Assembly: GCF_003144195.1 (NCBI RefSeq)
Contig: NW_020290042.1
Span: 90,240-154,239, forward strand
DNA length: 64,000 nucleotides
Reading direction: 5' to 3'
From: Ceraceosorus guamensis
Taxonomy: Eukaryota; Basidiomycota; Exobasidiomycetes; Ceraceosorales; Ceraceosoraceae
A program made the translations under genes and the position numbers. The notes beneath the pieces were generated by a model that was given only the letters and a program-made list of their open reading frames with translations, ran no database searches and was not told where the DNA came from. Numbering within the stretch: the first letter of the stretch is position 1; the number at the start of each line of letters is the position of its first letter. Shown in pieces: positions 47,716 through 57,504 of the stretch.

Positions 47716-48909
47716 ATGGCTTACGGGTCCATTTCACGACCGGGCAGGACGCATTCGCTGCAGCCTCGACTCTATCCTCTTCCATCTAAGCTCTCCAAGA
47801 GTGGCGGCGCACAGAGCGTGTCGCAGGATGAATGCTACGCCCTTACCCTGCCCTTCAGCGCCGATCTTCGCCCGCCTGTCGCACTCGAGACAGCCATGAG
47901 GCAGTGTTTCAACAAGTAGGTATTGCACTGTTGGTTCCTGAAAGTGACAAGACGTCGCCAACTTTGCGACGCTGAAGAGACGATCGCTGACGGCAGCAAG
48001 TCGCCTTGAACGAATAGCGAGCTGGAAGCTGGCAGTACGTACCCTCAGAGAGGTCCCATGAGCAGACAAGAATTCAGCAGCTACTTCTTGGCCAACGATT
48101 TAATTGTTGGCTTGCTCTTCTCCAAGGCCGAGTTGCAACTGCAACAAGTTCCGATAAATGCCGAAGCTGAGCCCGACTTGTTGGCCGAAGTCTTGACCGA
48201 GGCGATTCAGAACACGAGTGACAATGTGTTGGACTTTCATGGGCACTTGCCGACCTCAGGAATGGCGCTGCAGCTGGACGTTGCGAGCCTCATCCAGCGG
48301 GTTTCCACCGAAGGGACGGTCGACTGGGAAAGTCGATGGCGCTTTGCCTACTACATCAAGGTCGGTTTCTGCTACGTTGAGGCTTGCTAGCATGCATGAC
48401 TAATCAGCTCTCTCTCCTTCACTCTAGCCTAACTATCCTGGTCGGTCTTCTCATCTCGTAAGTTCGAGCCCTGCAGAGTCAGGTCTGACCCGTCGCGATG
48501 CCGAGCTGACACGCTCTTTTGCATGCTGACTCGTCTCGAACCCTTCATGTTCCGCCATCAGTGCAACGCCGGGTTTCTAGTGCCTCCAAGCGCGAGAGGC
48601 AGTGGGTTGGGATCACTAGCAGGTCTGTCTTTTGTGCATTACGGTCCAGCAGCGGGCTACATCGGCTCCATCTTCAACCTGGTCTACGTCTCCAACGTAG
48701 CGAGCATGAGGATCTGGGAGTCTTTGGGCTTCGAACAGGTGGGACGAATAAGAAAGGCAGGCCTCTTGAAGACCGGACCGGATGGGACTGAAGAATTTGT
48801 GGATGCTTGGATCGTTCAGGGAGACTTCGACAAATTGACAAAGATACAGGAGCAGCGAGCCGCTGAGAGGCTCGACCAAGCAGCTCAGATTGAGAAGAAG
48901 ACCATCTAG
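47716..48909 (+). CDS. MPR1: GNAT acetyltransferase, Mpr1-like
   Basis: Exons 47716-47915, 48018-48360, 48428-48457 and 48562-48909; 306 residues. The family N-acetylates small substrates using acetyl-CoA; yeast Mpr1 acetylates azetidine-2-carboxylate and proline-related aldehydes and protects from oxidative stress. Family blocks seen: GSTYPQRGPMSRQEFSSYFL, KPNYPGRSSHLCNAGFLVPP, the acetyl-CoA loop ARGSGLGSLAG, then IFNLVYVSNVASMRIWESLG and FEQVGRIRKAGLL. Exon 3 is only 30 nt and codes PNYPGRSSHL, which is conserved in the family. Intron 2 has an unusual GTCGGT donor. The C-terminus adds a Gln/Glu/Arg helix. The gene ends 123 bp from the convergent GLE1 stop. Confidence 0.82.
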
Positions 48910-49032
48910 AGCCGAACCGCTTGGCAAGAGATGCAAGCTACTGAATAGATTACTTAGTTGCAAAGGTCTTCGGAAATGTAATTGATGTGTGTGCATAATG
49001 GACCCTTGGGAGTATTACTGGGCCACACCTTA

Positions 49033-51439
49033 TCATTGCGACAGCATCTCAGACCCCGGTGTAGGATTGCAGATCTTTCCCTCCTTGCTCCAGTCCTCGA
49101 GCAAAAGTCTCAACCTCGTCGTCGCAGCATTAGCCGACTCGTCCTTGACAAAGCCAGCTTTAGCCTGTCGAATACCCTGCTCGAGCAAAAGGTTCCAGAG
49201 CTTGACAATCTGTCTTGAGTACACCTGCAAGAGGTTCGGTCCAGCAACCTCAAGCAGTGTAGCCCAGAGAGCGGGTGAGAGAGCGTGATCCGTCATGGGA
49301 GGCGTGACGCATCTGGCTTGCCATGTCCAGAGAGCAGAAGGTCGGAAGTGAGCCGGTATCAAATTTAAGTCGAGGGCCTTGCCAGAAGGCGGGATCGTGG
49401 GCTTGATCGTGATACACGCGCTGTAAAAGGCAAGAATGCCACACATTCTGGAAGTGAACTGTAGAGAGCTCTCTTCAGGCGATGCGCGACCAATGAGTTT
49501 TGCGTGCTCTGCGCTGTCCATGCTCTGGTACGGGAGAAATAGATGAAGAGGACGTGAATCACTGAACACCTCATACGCGCCTGCACGCTCAGCGCGACTC
49601 ACGGCTGGTCGTTCCGGCACAAAACCCAAGACCCAGCAACACTTTTTCGTCAACCTGGCCATCAAGACCTCTCCAAGCTGAGTGTGCCCCTCCAACAGCA
49701 ACCAGATGACAACTCGAGCCAAGGGAAAAGCAGTGTCCTGCTTGGCGGTCACTTCTTGCTCTGCCTGACGAATCAGGCATTTGCAGAGGTGATTCAGCAT
49801 CCATGTGTACGTCTCTCCACCCGGAGAAGCGTCTCGAGCTGCGCTAATCGTGCTGCCGATGTCCATGGTCTACGATTCGAGCACAATATAGAGAGTGCTG
49901 AGTCTTCGCGACTTCATCCTGATATCCTGGATGGCAACTTACAATTCGGATGATCTCAGAGCGTGTGTTCGTGAGCTGACCAATCTTAGGCGTGATCGCG
50001 CGCTTCGCCTGAAAGCATTGCTTCCGCCAGACGGGATTGCTAGACACGGCAGGCAGGACCTCGGTTTTGATGCGCTAGATTGCGCAGTCATGCAGTAGAA
50101 CATAAGCATGGTACGAGAGCATCCGCAATAGTCACAGCTGATCGGCCACTCACAGTCATCTCTCGACGCCAACGCTCCCATTCCACCTTTGCTTCTGTCT
50201 TCAAAGAAGCTCCCCCGCCTTGTGACTCTACTCTTGCAGCCTCCTCTTCATCCCGCTTAGCTTCTTGAGCCTTCGCAGCTTCCCTAGCAGCCTCCTCTTT
50301 CTGTTCTCTATCCATCTTCTCCTTAACCTCCTTCTCCTTGGCTATTAGCCTCTCCTCAGCTTCTCGCGCTTCTTTGGCTCTCTTTTCGGCTGCAGCTTGA
50401 GCGGCTCTGGAAGCTGCTAATCGCTCGCCTTCTTCTTTCGCGCGACGCGCCGCTTCGCGCTCTTCATGCTCTATCGCGAGCTCAATTTGCTGCGCAGCGA
50501 GGATAAGGTACGACTAAGAGATCAACAGGGGCGATGATCACTTCTCAAGACGAGCAGCGCGGCACTCACTTCCCAAAGCGCTTTTTCCCTTCTTTCGAAA
50601 GCTTCTTTCTCCGTCCTCTCCTGCTCTGCTTGTCTGAGACGCAGGCTTTCTAAGAGATTCGTCACGTCTTGGACATCCTCCAGATCCGTCCCTTTGTTCT
50701 GCTCCCGAGCAGGAGGAGAAAAGAGCAAAGCGACCGAAGCACTCCTCGACCTTTTCGCGATCTGCTTAAGGATGCTCCGTCTCTCCCGCTCTTCATCTTC
50801 GTCCCAGCCATTCGTTTGTGCAGCCAAGTGAACTCGTTGTTGAAACGCGGCATCCTCCTCCTTCGCCCTAGCATTCAGGTGCTGCCTCCGCTCTCCACCT
50901 GCAGCGCGAGGTCGAGCGGTAATGGCGGGTCGGACAGGCCATTGCTCCTCTTCGCTATCATCTTCGGAGCCTGTGGAACTCTGATCATCGATCGATCCAC
51001 CTTCATTGCCTCGAGTGAACCAAGATGGAGATTTGCCTCGACTTTGCTGACCAGGACAAGAAGCAGCGTGGACGGATCGACGGGGGAGACTGGGAGTATC
51101 AATGGGTGAAGAGGGCGGCTCTGGTGAACTTGCCGTTCTTTGAAAGCTGACGGATCTGTCACGGCGTGCTGAGTTGGAGGCGAGTTTCGCAGCAGACGAG
51201 CTCCGGAGAGCAGAAGGTGGAGTGGTCAAGCTGCTGTAAAGCTCATCGCCATTCAACGTCAGATGAGAAGAGCTTGCCCTGTCGTGAGCTGCAGAGAGGC
51301 TGCTGCTGTACTCTGCTCCGCCATGCCGTCTCGGCGTGAGCGGGCTCTGCGATCCAGCGTGGACGTATCCATCATCAAGACTTGACAGGCTAGAGCTGCT
51401 GGAGGATGAAGAGAGGCCAACGCCGTATCTAACCATCAT
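49033..51439 (-). CDS. GLE1: mRNA export factor GLE1
   Basis: Exons 50570-51439, 50154-50513, 49943-50074 and 49033-49869; 732 residues, all phase-0 introns. Gle1 sits on the cytoplasmic side of the nuclear pore and, with inositol hexakisphosphate, activates the DEAD-box helicase Dbp5 in mRNA export. The N-terminal 290 residues are Ser-rich and disordered. A long charged coiled coil follows (about 291-410; AIEHEEREAARRAKEEGERL, then many Glu/Lys/Arg/Ala heptads). The conserved C-terminal helical domain then shows WRKQCFQAKRAITPKIGQLT, DIGSTISAARDASPGGETYT, WMLNHLCKCLIRQAEQEV, FPLARVVIWLLLEGHTQLGE, MARLTKKCCWVLGFVPERP, RMCGILAFYSACI and LLEVAGPNLLQVYSRQIVKL. Start: ATG 51439 with a second ATG right after it. 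Confidence 0.92.
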
Positions 51440-52347
51440 TGAGTCAGTGAACCGGATAAATGCGGGTAAAGCCGCGGAGGGATGGACTATGCAGCGCGAT
51501 GGTCCGCGAGACTTGAGATTTCTTAGTCGGCGGGTCGATTACCGTTGCGATGGTCACGGCGAATATGAGACTGGCTAACTAGGCAAAGAGCGCAAGGCTG
51601 CCGAAGCAGGGCGAATTCGACGAAACGTCCGTGAGGATCAAGTGGACGTACTGATGCTGACGCAGATGCAGAGGCGAAGGAGCAGCTCGCGGCGAATAAG
51701 GCTGAAGTGTGGGGCGATGCGTGATCTTGGACGGATGTGATGACGAAGATGAACTCGAAGAGCTTGGCTATAGTGTACGATACAGTGGTTGCTGCATCGA
51801 TCGCTCGACTCGTGCCGTGTAGCTACCGGTATATAGCTGGTCATGGACCATGAATAACATCCATCCAAGGCAGCACATGACGGGAACAAGCGACGCGGTG
51901 ATTTCGTCCGCGAGAGACAGCACGTGACTTCTCTAGACCAGCCTCTCTCTCACAAGGCGAAGTCATTCACATTCTGATTCAAGTTTCGTGATTCAAATTT
52001 GATTTCTGATCAAGATCGACCTTGACTTCAGACTCATCAAGATTTGATTTGGACCTCATCAACTTGGACTCACTGCGACCAAAATACCGACCGTGGAGCA
52101 TTTGTAGCTGCACGAAAGACTGCAAGGACTTCTGCTGTCCATCAGGGCTCTTCATTGGGAACAAAAGCTTTGCGCTGAAGCTTACTCTTTGGCGTGGGAA
52201 CGGCAAGAGCCACAAGGGGCGTGTATTGCTCGCTGAGCTTTGGATTAGCCAAGATGATGGACAATTGAAAGCCTCGCCTACAAGAAACCACACCACTCCG
52301 GCCCTGATGCAGATGCAGCGCGGGATTGCGCTTGTGTGCTTGGCATC
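51440..52347. other. 0.9 kb divergent intergenic region
   Basis: Shared upstream region of GLE1 (-) and the AlkB-like gene (+). From 51966 to about 52075 it is a dense tract of GATTC, GACTC and GATTTG words, the longest such tract in the window. No coding feature is supported. Confidence 0.5.
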
Positions 52348-55300
52348 ATGAAGCTTTTGTTCGACAAGACTGGATCCGTTGCGCACGTTCCGAGCAGGCT
52401 TCACGAGCGAGCAGCGAGCCAGGTCAAGCAGCACGAGCACGTCGGTCGAGAGTGTGATGGAGACACCGCAACGACCCGACAGATACCTCAAAGTTCTGTC
52501 GTGGAGGCAGATCCAGCTCCCCCCGTCCATGAGGACTCGAAGTCGTGCCCGCCAGTGTGGGCAGAAACGAGGCAAGAGCTGTGCGAGACGTTGCAGTACT
52601 TTCGCTCCTACCATGGAGGCTCTTATGCCCAAGGCGCAACACCCATCAACTCCGCGCTGGTCAATAAAGCTCGATCGAAGGCGGACAGCGTGTTCAGAGA
52701 TACAGTGCCGCTGGGTTACTTGCTCGGGGCATACGGCAGTCAGAGAGATGCTTGGGCTTCAGGTGGCAGAGTCGTAATTTCGCACGGGCAAGTGATGCGT
52801 CAGACACCTGATCCGCGCCACTTCATGAAAAGTCTTTGACCGACGATCGCAATCTCTGCCCCTCAATCATGGTGCACAGAGGCGGGAAATCCGTCAGCGA
52901 ACCTGGGGATGACACGATAGATCAATCCTTGCCTCCAGATGACACATCACCATCTTCGGCCAAGCAAGCCCTCCCTTCGCCAGCATCAGACCCAATTCAG
53001 CGCTTCAGGCTGGCAGACGATCAGAGCGAGCACGACGGGAGAGTGGCGGGACTAATACAGAGCTACGAGCAACGCAGGCCCATCGTGCTCATCTTGGCCT
53101 CCGACTATCCTCTTTGCGACTTTCAGCATCCTTGGCCCTTTGCTGTGCTTGGCTGGTAAGAGAAGCACAAGCGACTGCTGCCTTTTGTGCATCCCCTCAC
53201 ATCCGCTTCCATGGCCATTTGCCGAACTTTTCAGGTATCGGATCACACTGGCTTGGCCCGAGAAAGAGTCTGGTGTGGATGGGAAAGAGGGGCACGTGAG
53301 ATGGAAGTTCCGATTTGAGGTGAGTGCTTCAGTAGGCACCCCCAGAAGTGGAACCATCGCACCTACTCTGACATCTGCACTTCCATGCTTGCAAAAGTGG
53401 ATCGGCGCTCAAGGCGCGCCATGGTGGCTTGAAACGCCAGCCCGAGAGAGCCCAGAGCCACCAGCACCCTCAAAGGAGGTTCCTGCTGAGTCGCATTTGC
53501 AAGACAGTATTTTAGCTAGAGAGGACACGGTCGCCGCAAAACGGGCAGCATTCAGTGACGTAACCCGAAAGGTACGCCGGAATGCCGCCCTCATCTCTCT
53601 GTACACTCCCAGCCTGTGCTACGATCACTCGACGATCAAATGCCGAAGCTGCAACAGGGACTCGCCGACCGTCTATCGCGTTTGGTTGTGTCTCAATACA
53701 GGCTGTCCCAAATTTTGGAAGGTGAGCTTGAACAACGCTTGTTGAGCAGTGCGGTGTATCGCCTGGGCGGCTCATCTTTTGACAGTGGCAACAGAGACGT
53801 GATGGCGCCAGATCGCTCGATCCCGTCTTTTCCCAGCTTCGATTCCACGAGACCTTTCTGTGCACCACTGAAAGAGATCAAGAACAATTTCAGATCCCTT
53901 TCGACGTGGCACCCCCCCAGCCGAGCTCTTCTAGTATACAGACAGCAGACGATATACGAGGCTGGCATTGCCCCAGGTGTCATCGTCTGTCTGCGCGTCA
54001 GTTTGCGCAGTATCGGTTTTGTCCCACGTGCTCCAACATCAGGGTGCCTGAACTAGAGCTGGTGCCGCTGCCGCTTGTCAGTGCGCTCACGCCTTTGATC
54101 GAAGATGCAAAGGTGCATTCCCATGCTGGTATAGAGACCAGCACCCGACGCACTGAAGACGGACTTCAAATCACTACCTGGGCGTTACCGATGTGTCTGG
54201 GCGGCGGTAGAATACACGTCGTACAGCGCGAAGATGGCGCCGAAGTAGAGGCCGATGACATCTACATGCTTTCTCAGCGATCGATTACTTCGACAGGAGT
54301 GAACGATGAAAAAAGTTGGAAGGATGTGATACGATTCCGCAGACATCCTCTGACTTGCCATTCGATGAAGAGCACCCTGCTGAGCCAGCAAGTGAGAGCA
54401 CACGCTGATCGCTACAGCGCAAGCAGGTTGCAGAGGCTGACGCTGCACACGTGCAATCGGCCCAGTTCACGTTCAACTACGGCGCAGAATACAAGGTGAG
54501 TATATTTGCGCTGTAGACACTCACAACCAGCTTGTTCTCCAGCTTAATGCTTCCAGCCCACCGTGCGACGCACAGCACGCCGTGAAGCTAGACACGACCC
54601 CTATGGAACAAGCGCCGCAGAGCGCCAAATCTGCAATGGCGTTAATAGAAGCTCGGGTGCGCGCTGCGAACCTCTGCAGCAAGCAAGAACCTTTCAATGA
54701 GCTGTACCCCGTTCGATACGTTGAAAGCCAGCAAATGAACTATCACGACGATGGGGAACCTGGTTTGGGACCTGTTGTCGCTTCCCTTTCGCTCGGAGTC
54801 ACTGCAACTATGAGCTTCAGGCTCAAGGCTAAGTATGCTCGGGGAGGACAAAACGATGTGACCAAAACCATTCATCACCCCGAGTCGAGCACGACAGCTT
54901 CACATGTCGTTTGGGATAAACCGATCCAGGAGCAAGTCAAAGAAGAGGTCGGAGAGGTTGCTGGAGATTTCACAGAATGGCACACGACGTTGGATATGGA
55001 AAGTGTGGCTCAAAATGCCTTGTTGAATGCTCGTTCTGAACCCGAAATCGATGCAGAACAGCGTCTCGAGGCGATGGTCGAGGCAGAGTGCGCCATGTCC
55101 GAGGTGCCTCAGATAAGCCAACACAACCGTGTACTGCTCAGCGTGCCGCTCAAACATGGGAGCGTCTGCATACAAGAAGGTCACCGCTTGCAGAAATTTG
55201 TGGAGTGAGCGCGGCACGCTTAACCACTTGGAGCACGTTCGAGCTCAGCTTCGCTGACATTTGTGTTCTTTTTGTCTTGTGCGCACAGACACGCTGTCGA

Positions 55301-55670
55301 GCCTTTGTCGGCGACTGGGAGTAGCGGGGCAGGGGGACTGAGGTTTGCATTCACTGCTCGGGCAATCTACCCGCGCAAGTCGAAGAAAAGGCCGCGGATC
55401 AAACTGCTGCTAAAGCCAAAGCCAGAGCACGAGGAGGTGGAGAGCGCTGCCTCACGGCAGCAGCAGCAGCAGCGGCAGCAGCCGTCCCCCGGCCAGCAGC
55501 AACCGACAGCGCTTGAGCAGAAGACATCGTTACCTTGCAAGAGATTGGGGAATGACTACGAGAAGAAGCTGCATCGGAAGAAGAAGAAGACGACGGGTCT
55601 GCACAAGATGCCGAAGGACCTCATGAAGATCTCTTCGTTTGTGCTGGGCAGCACGCGCCGGCCGACATGA
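52348..55670 (+). CDS. AlkB-like 2OG-Fe(II) oxygenase with cysteine-rich zinc-ribbon modules
   Basis: Exons 52348-52791, 52833-53155, 53235-53319, 53398-53721, 53837-54391, 54427-54495, 54543-55204 and 55289-55670; 947 residues, all phases close. The N-terminal half is an uncharacterised module (WAETRQELCETLQYFRSYHG, GGRVVISHG, VLGWYRITLAWPEKES). Two Cys-rich units follow: CRSC...CLNTGC with FW, and CPRC-x12-FCPTC. The C-terminal part matches the AlkB double-stranded beta-helix: iron ligands His-Asp in MNYHDDGEPGLGPVVASLSL, a third His in FVEHAVEPLS, preceded by VPLKHGSVCIQEGHRLQ, and the 2OG-binding RxNxTxR motif as LRFAFTARAI (Asn replaced by Ala). About 110 residues are inserted inside the oxygenase domain. 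The tail is basic with poly-Gln. This predicts an oxidative demethylase/hydroxylase; the substrate (nucleic acid or protein) is unknown. Introns of 35, 41 and 47 nt occur here. Confidence 0.78.
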
Positions 55671-56103
55671 ATCACGGAGCCTTTCTGGCCGCACCCGTCG
55701 CAGGCCCGCAGAAGCCTTCAGCTTTTCACGCTCTGGTGGTCCGAAATTTGTCCGGGGGAACTTCAACGAAGTGTGAATATTTGTGTTAGGGGTCAAGGAG
55801 CTCGAAGATGACCCTGGCAAGTGCCTCCGCTGCAGTGCGCGACGAGAATGACATTGCCTGTTGATGAGCGAGCTGTCTCTCCCTTTTAGCTGGTGGATAA
55901 AACCTCCTTCGCTATTCTGCAAAGAGCGGCGGTCTCAAAGTCGGGCATGTGCGAGCAAGCATCTTGCCCCAAGATCAGCATGGGCCCACTTGCGGTGTTT
56001 TGAAGATGCCAAATCGCGTCGAGTGTGAATCACATCAGGAGACATTCGTTCCGACTAGGCATCTGCTACGTTGCATCTTTCATGACTGAGTACCTGTCTC
56101 GTG
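55671..56103. other. Convergent 3' intergenic region
   Basis: About 430 bp between the AlkB-like gene (+) and the Nudix gene (-). 3' UTR sequence only; nothing else is seen. Confidence 0.5.
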
Positions 56104-56696
56104 TCAATCGGCAACTTTCAGCTCTGCCATTTCCAACAGGTGTCTGCAATCTTGCCTCCACCTCAACAGATCCACCGCCTTGTCCCTCGCCACCCACACG
56201 CGTTTTCTCTCCCGCGTCTCCGGCCAATCATCCAGCACACCTGAAATGCCATCGATCAAGACCTCGTGCGATTCGTAGATTGCGCGAGGAACGAAATCGG
56301 AGGAGTTGGGATCGGAGACGGGAGATTTCTTGTGCGCTTTCAGGTCGGATACTGTCTGGGCATGGGGCAGCGTTGCAGGCTGTGAAGGATGAGGTAGCAG
56401 TCCAGCTTTGAGGAGGATGCGGGTGATGCTTCACGTCAGCTCAGGGTTCGAGTCAATTGGCTCCATGTGAGCAGCGAACAGTCGCGGGACGAACCTTCTT
56501 CCCACATCTCTCTGATCGCAGCTGCTCTGCCCTGCTCTCCCTTCTCCACTCCGCCCTTTGGAAGAACCCACAGACCTGCATGTTTGCGACTCGAGACGAG
56601 ACAGATCTCGGCTTGTGATTTGGTGAGAGCTCCACCAGACAGGGATGGGTACCGATATGGGATGGCGACTGCTACCTGACGCGGCTGGGAGACCAT
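56104..56696 (-). CDS. Nudix hydrolase, diphosphoinositol-polyphosphate type (frame discontinuity at the intron)
   Basis: Exon 1 56495-56696, exon 2 about 56104-56428; about 175 residues. Nudix enzymes of this size (yeast Ddp1, fission-yeast Aps1) cleave diphosphoinositol polyphosphates and dinucleoside polyphosphates. The Nudix box is split by the intron: GGVEKGEQGRAAAIREMWEE at the end of exon 1, then the expected x-G-hydrophobic and ITRILLKAGLLPHP in exon 2. The C-terminal family block is VLDDWPETRERKRVWVARDK. Start ATG 56696. Oddity: the only usable donor (GTTCGT) leaves one base of a codon, while the only AG before exon 2 needs two, so canonical splicing does not keep frame. Either the assembly is off by one base, splicing is non-canonical, or the gene is broken. 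Confidence 0.72.
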
Positions 56697-57504
56697 GCTG
56701 ACCAGGTTAGAGTGACCTGAAGATCAACGCAAGAGATGAGTTGACAGTCTGACTAGATGCCTTGCTGCTCTGTGTCCATCGGAGCGCGCACCTTCTCGAC
56801 GCTGACAACAGTCGCGACTAACAGTGTGAGTGTGTCGCGGTCGCGGTCAGGGCCAGGGTCGCGATCGTACTGATGATCGTATTGAGCAATCTTGGCTTGC
56901 ACTCAAAATTCGTGACTCTTGAATTCGTGTCCATGCGAACTTTGCGTCAAAGTCTTTATTGAGTGCTTGAGTGCGAGTGCGAGTGCAACCTGACAACCAA
57001 ACATGGGATCGCCTCCACCTGATGCTCCCGCCCCTCGCCTTGCGAGCTTCAATCAGAATCAAGATGCGCGCGTGCGTCACGTGTGCAGTGCCAAGGCTCG
57101 CGGCTCGAAGTGGCGGCCGCGCGGTGAGGGCATGCAGCACGCTTTGTATCTTGGAGACCCCCACACACACACAAACACAGCGCGGAAATCAACGCTGCAT
57201 ACGCCTTTCTCTTTTCGACCACAAAGACCACCCTTGGCCCCAACCTCGCCACTGTGGGGAATTCTTCTTTCCGTCACGGAAGCAGCTTGTTTGGCTGCTA
57301 CCAAACTTCTCCGGTGACTGCACAAAGAACTGCGGCTGCTTTCGTACCGGATTCAGAACAGCACAGGGAAGCCCTCCGCTTGTCCGGCGCGAAGCAACGA
57401 TCCTAGCTTTATTGCCTGCTGCACCTTTCTGCATCTCAGAAGTACCAGCAAGGCCAGCTTGAAGAGTTTACAAAACTACATCTGCGAGCTCTGGCGCCTG
57501 CAAG
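56697..57504. other. 0.8 kb divergent intergenic region
   Basis: Shared upstream region of the Nudix gene (-) and the palmitoyltransferase (+). It contains ATTCGTGACTCTTGAATTCGTG around 56905-56930 and a GAGTGCGAGTGCGAGTGC run near 56968-56986. No coding feature is supported. Confidence 0.5.

Noticed and set aside
48455-48500. AGTTCGAGCCCTGC as a possible tRNA T-loop
   Set aside because: It is inside intron 3 of the Mpr1-like gene; no cloverleaf can be drawn.
56440-56470. GGTTCGAGTC near 56445 as a possible tRNA T-loop
   Set aside because: It lies within the Nudix intron and no matching A box, acceptor stem or anticodon arm is found around it.
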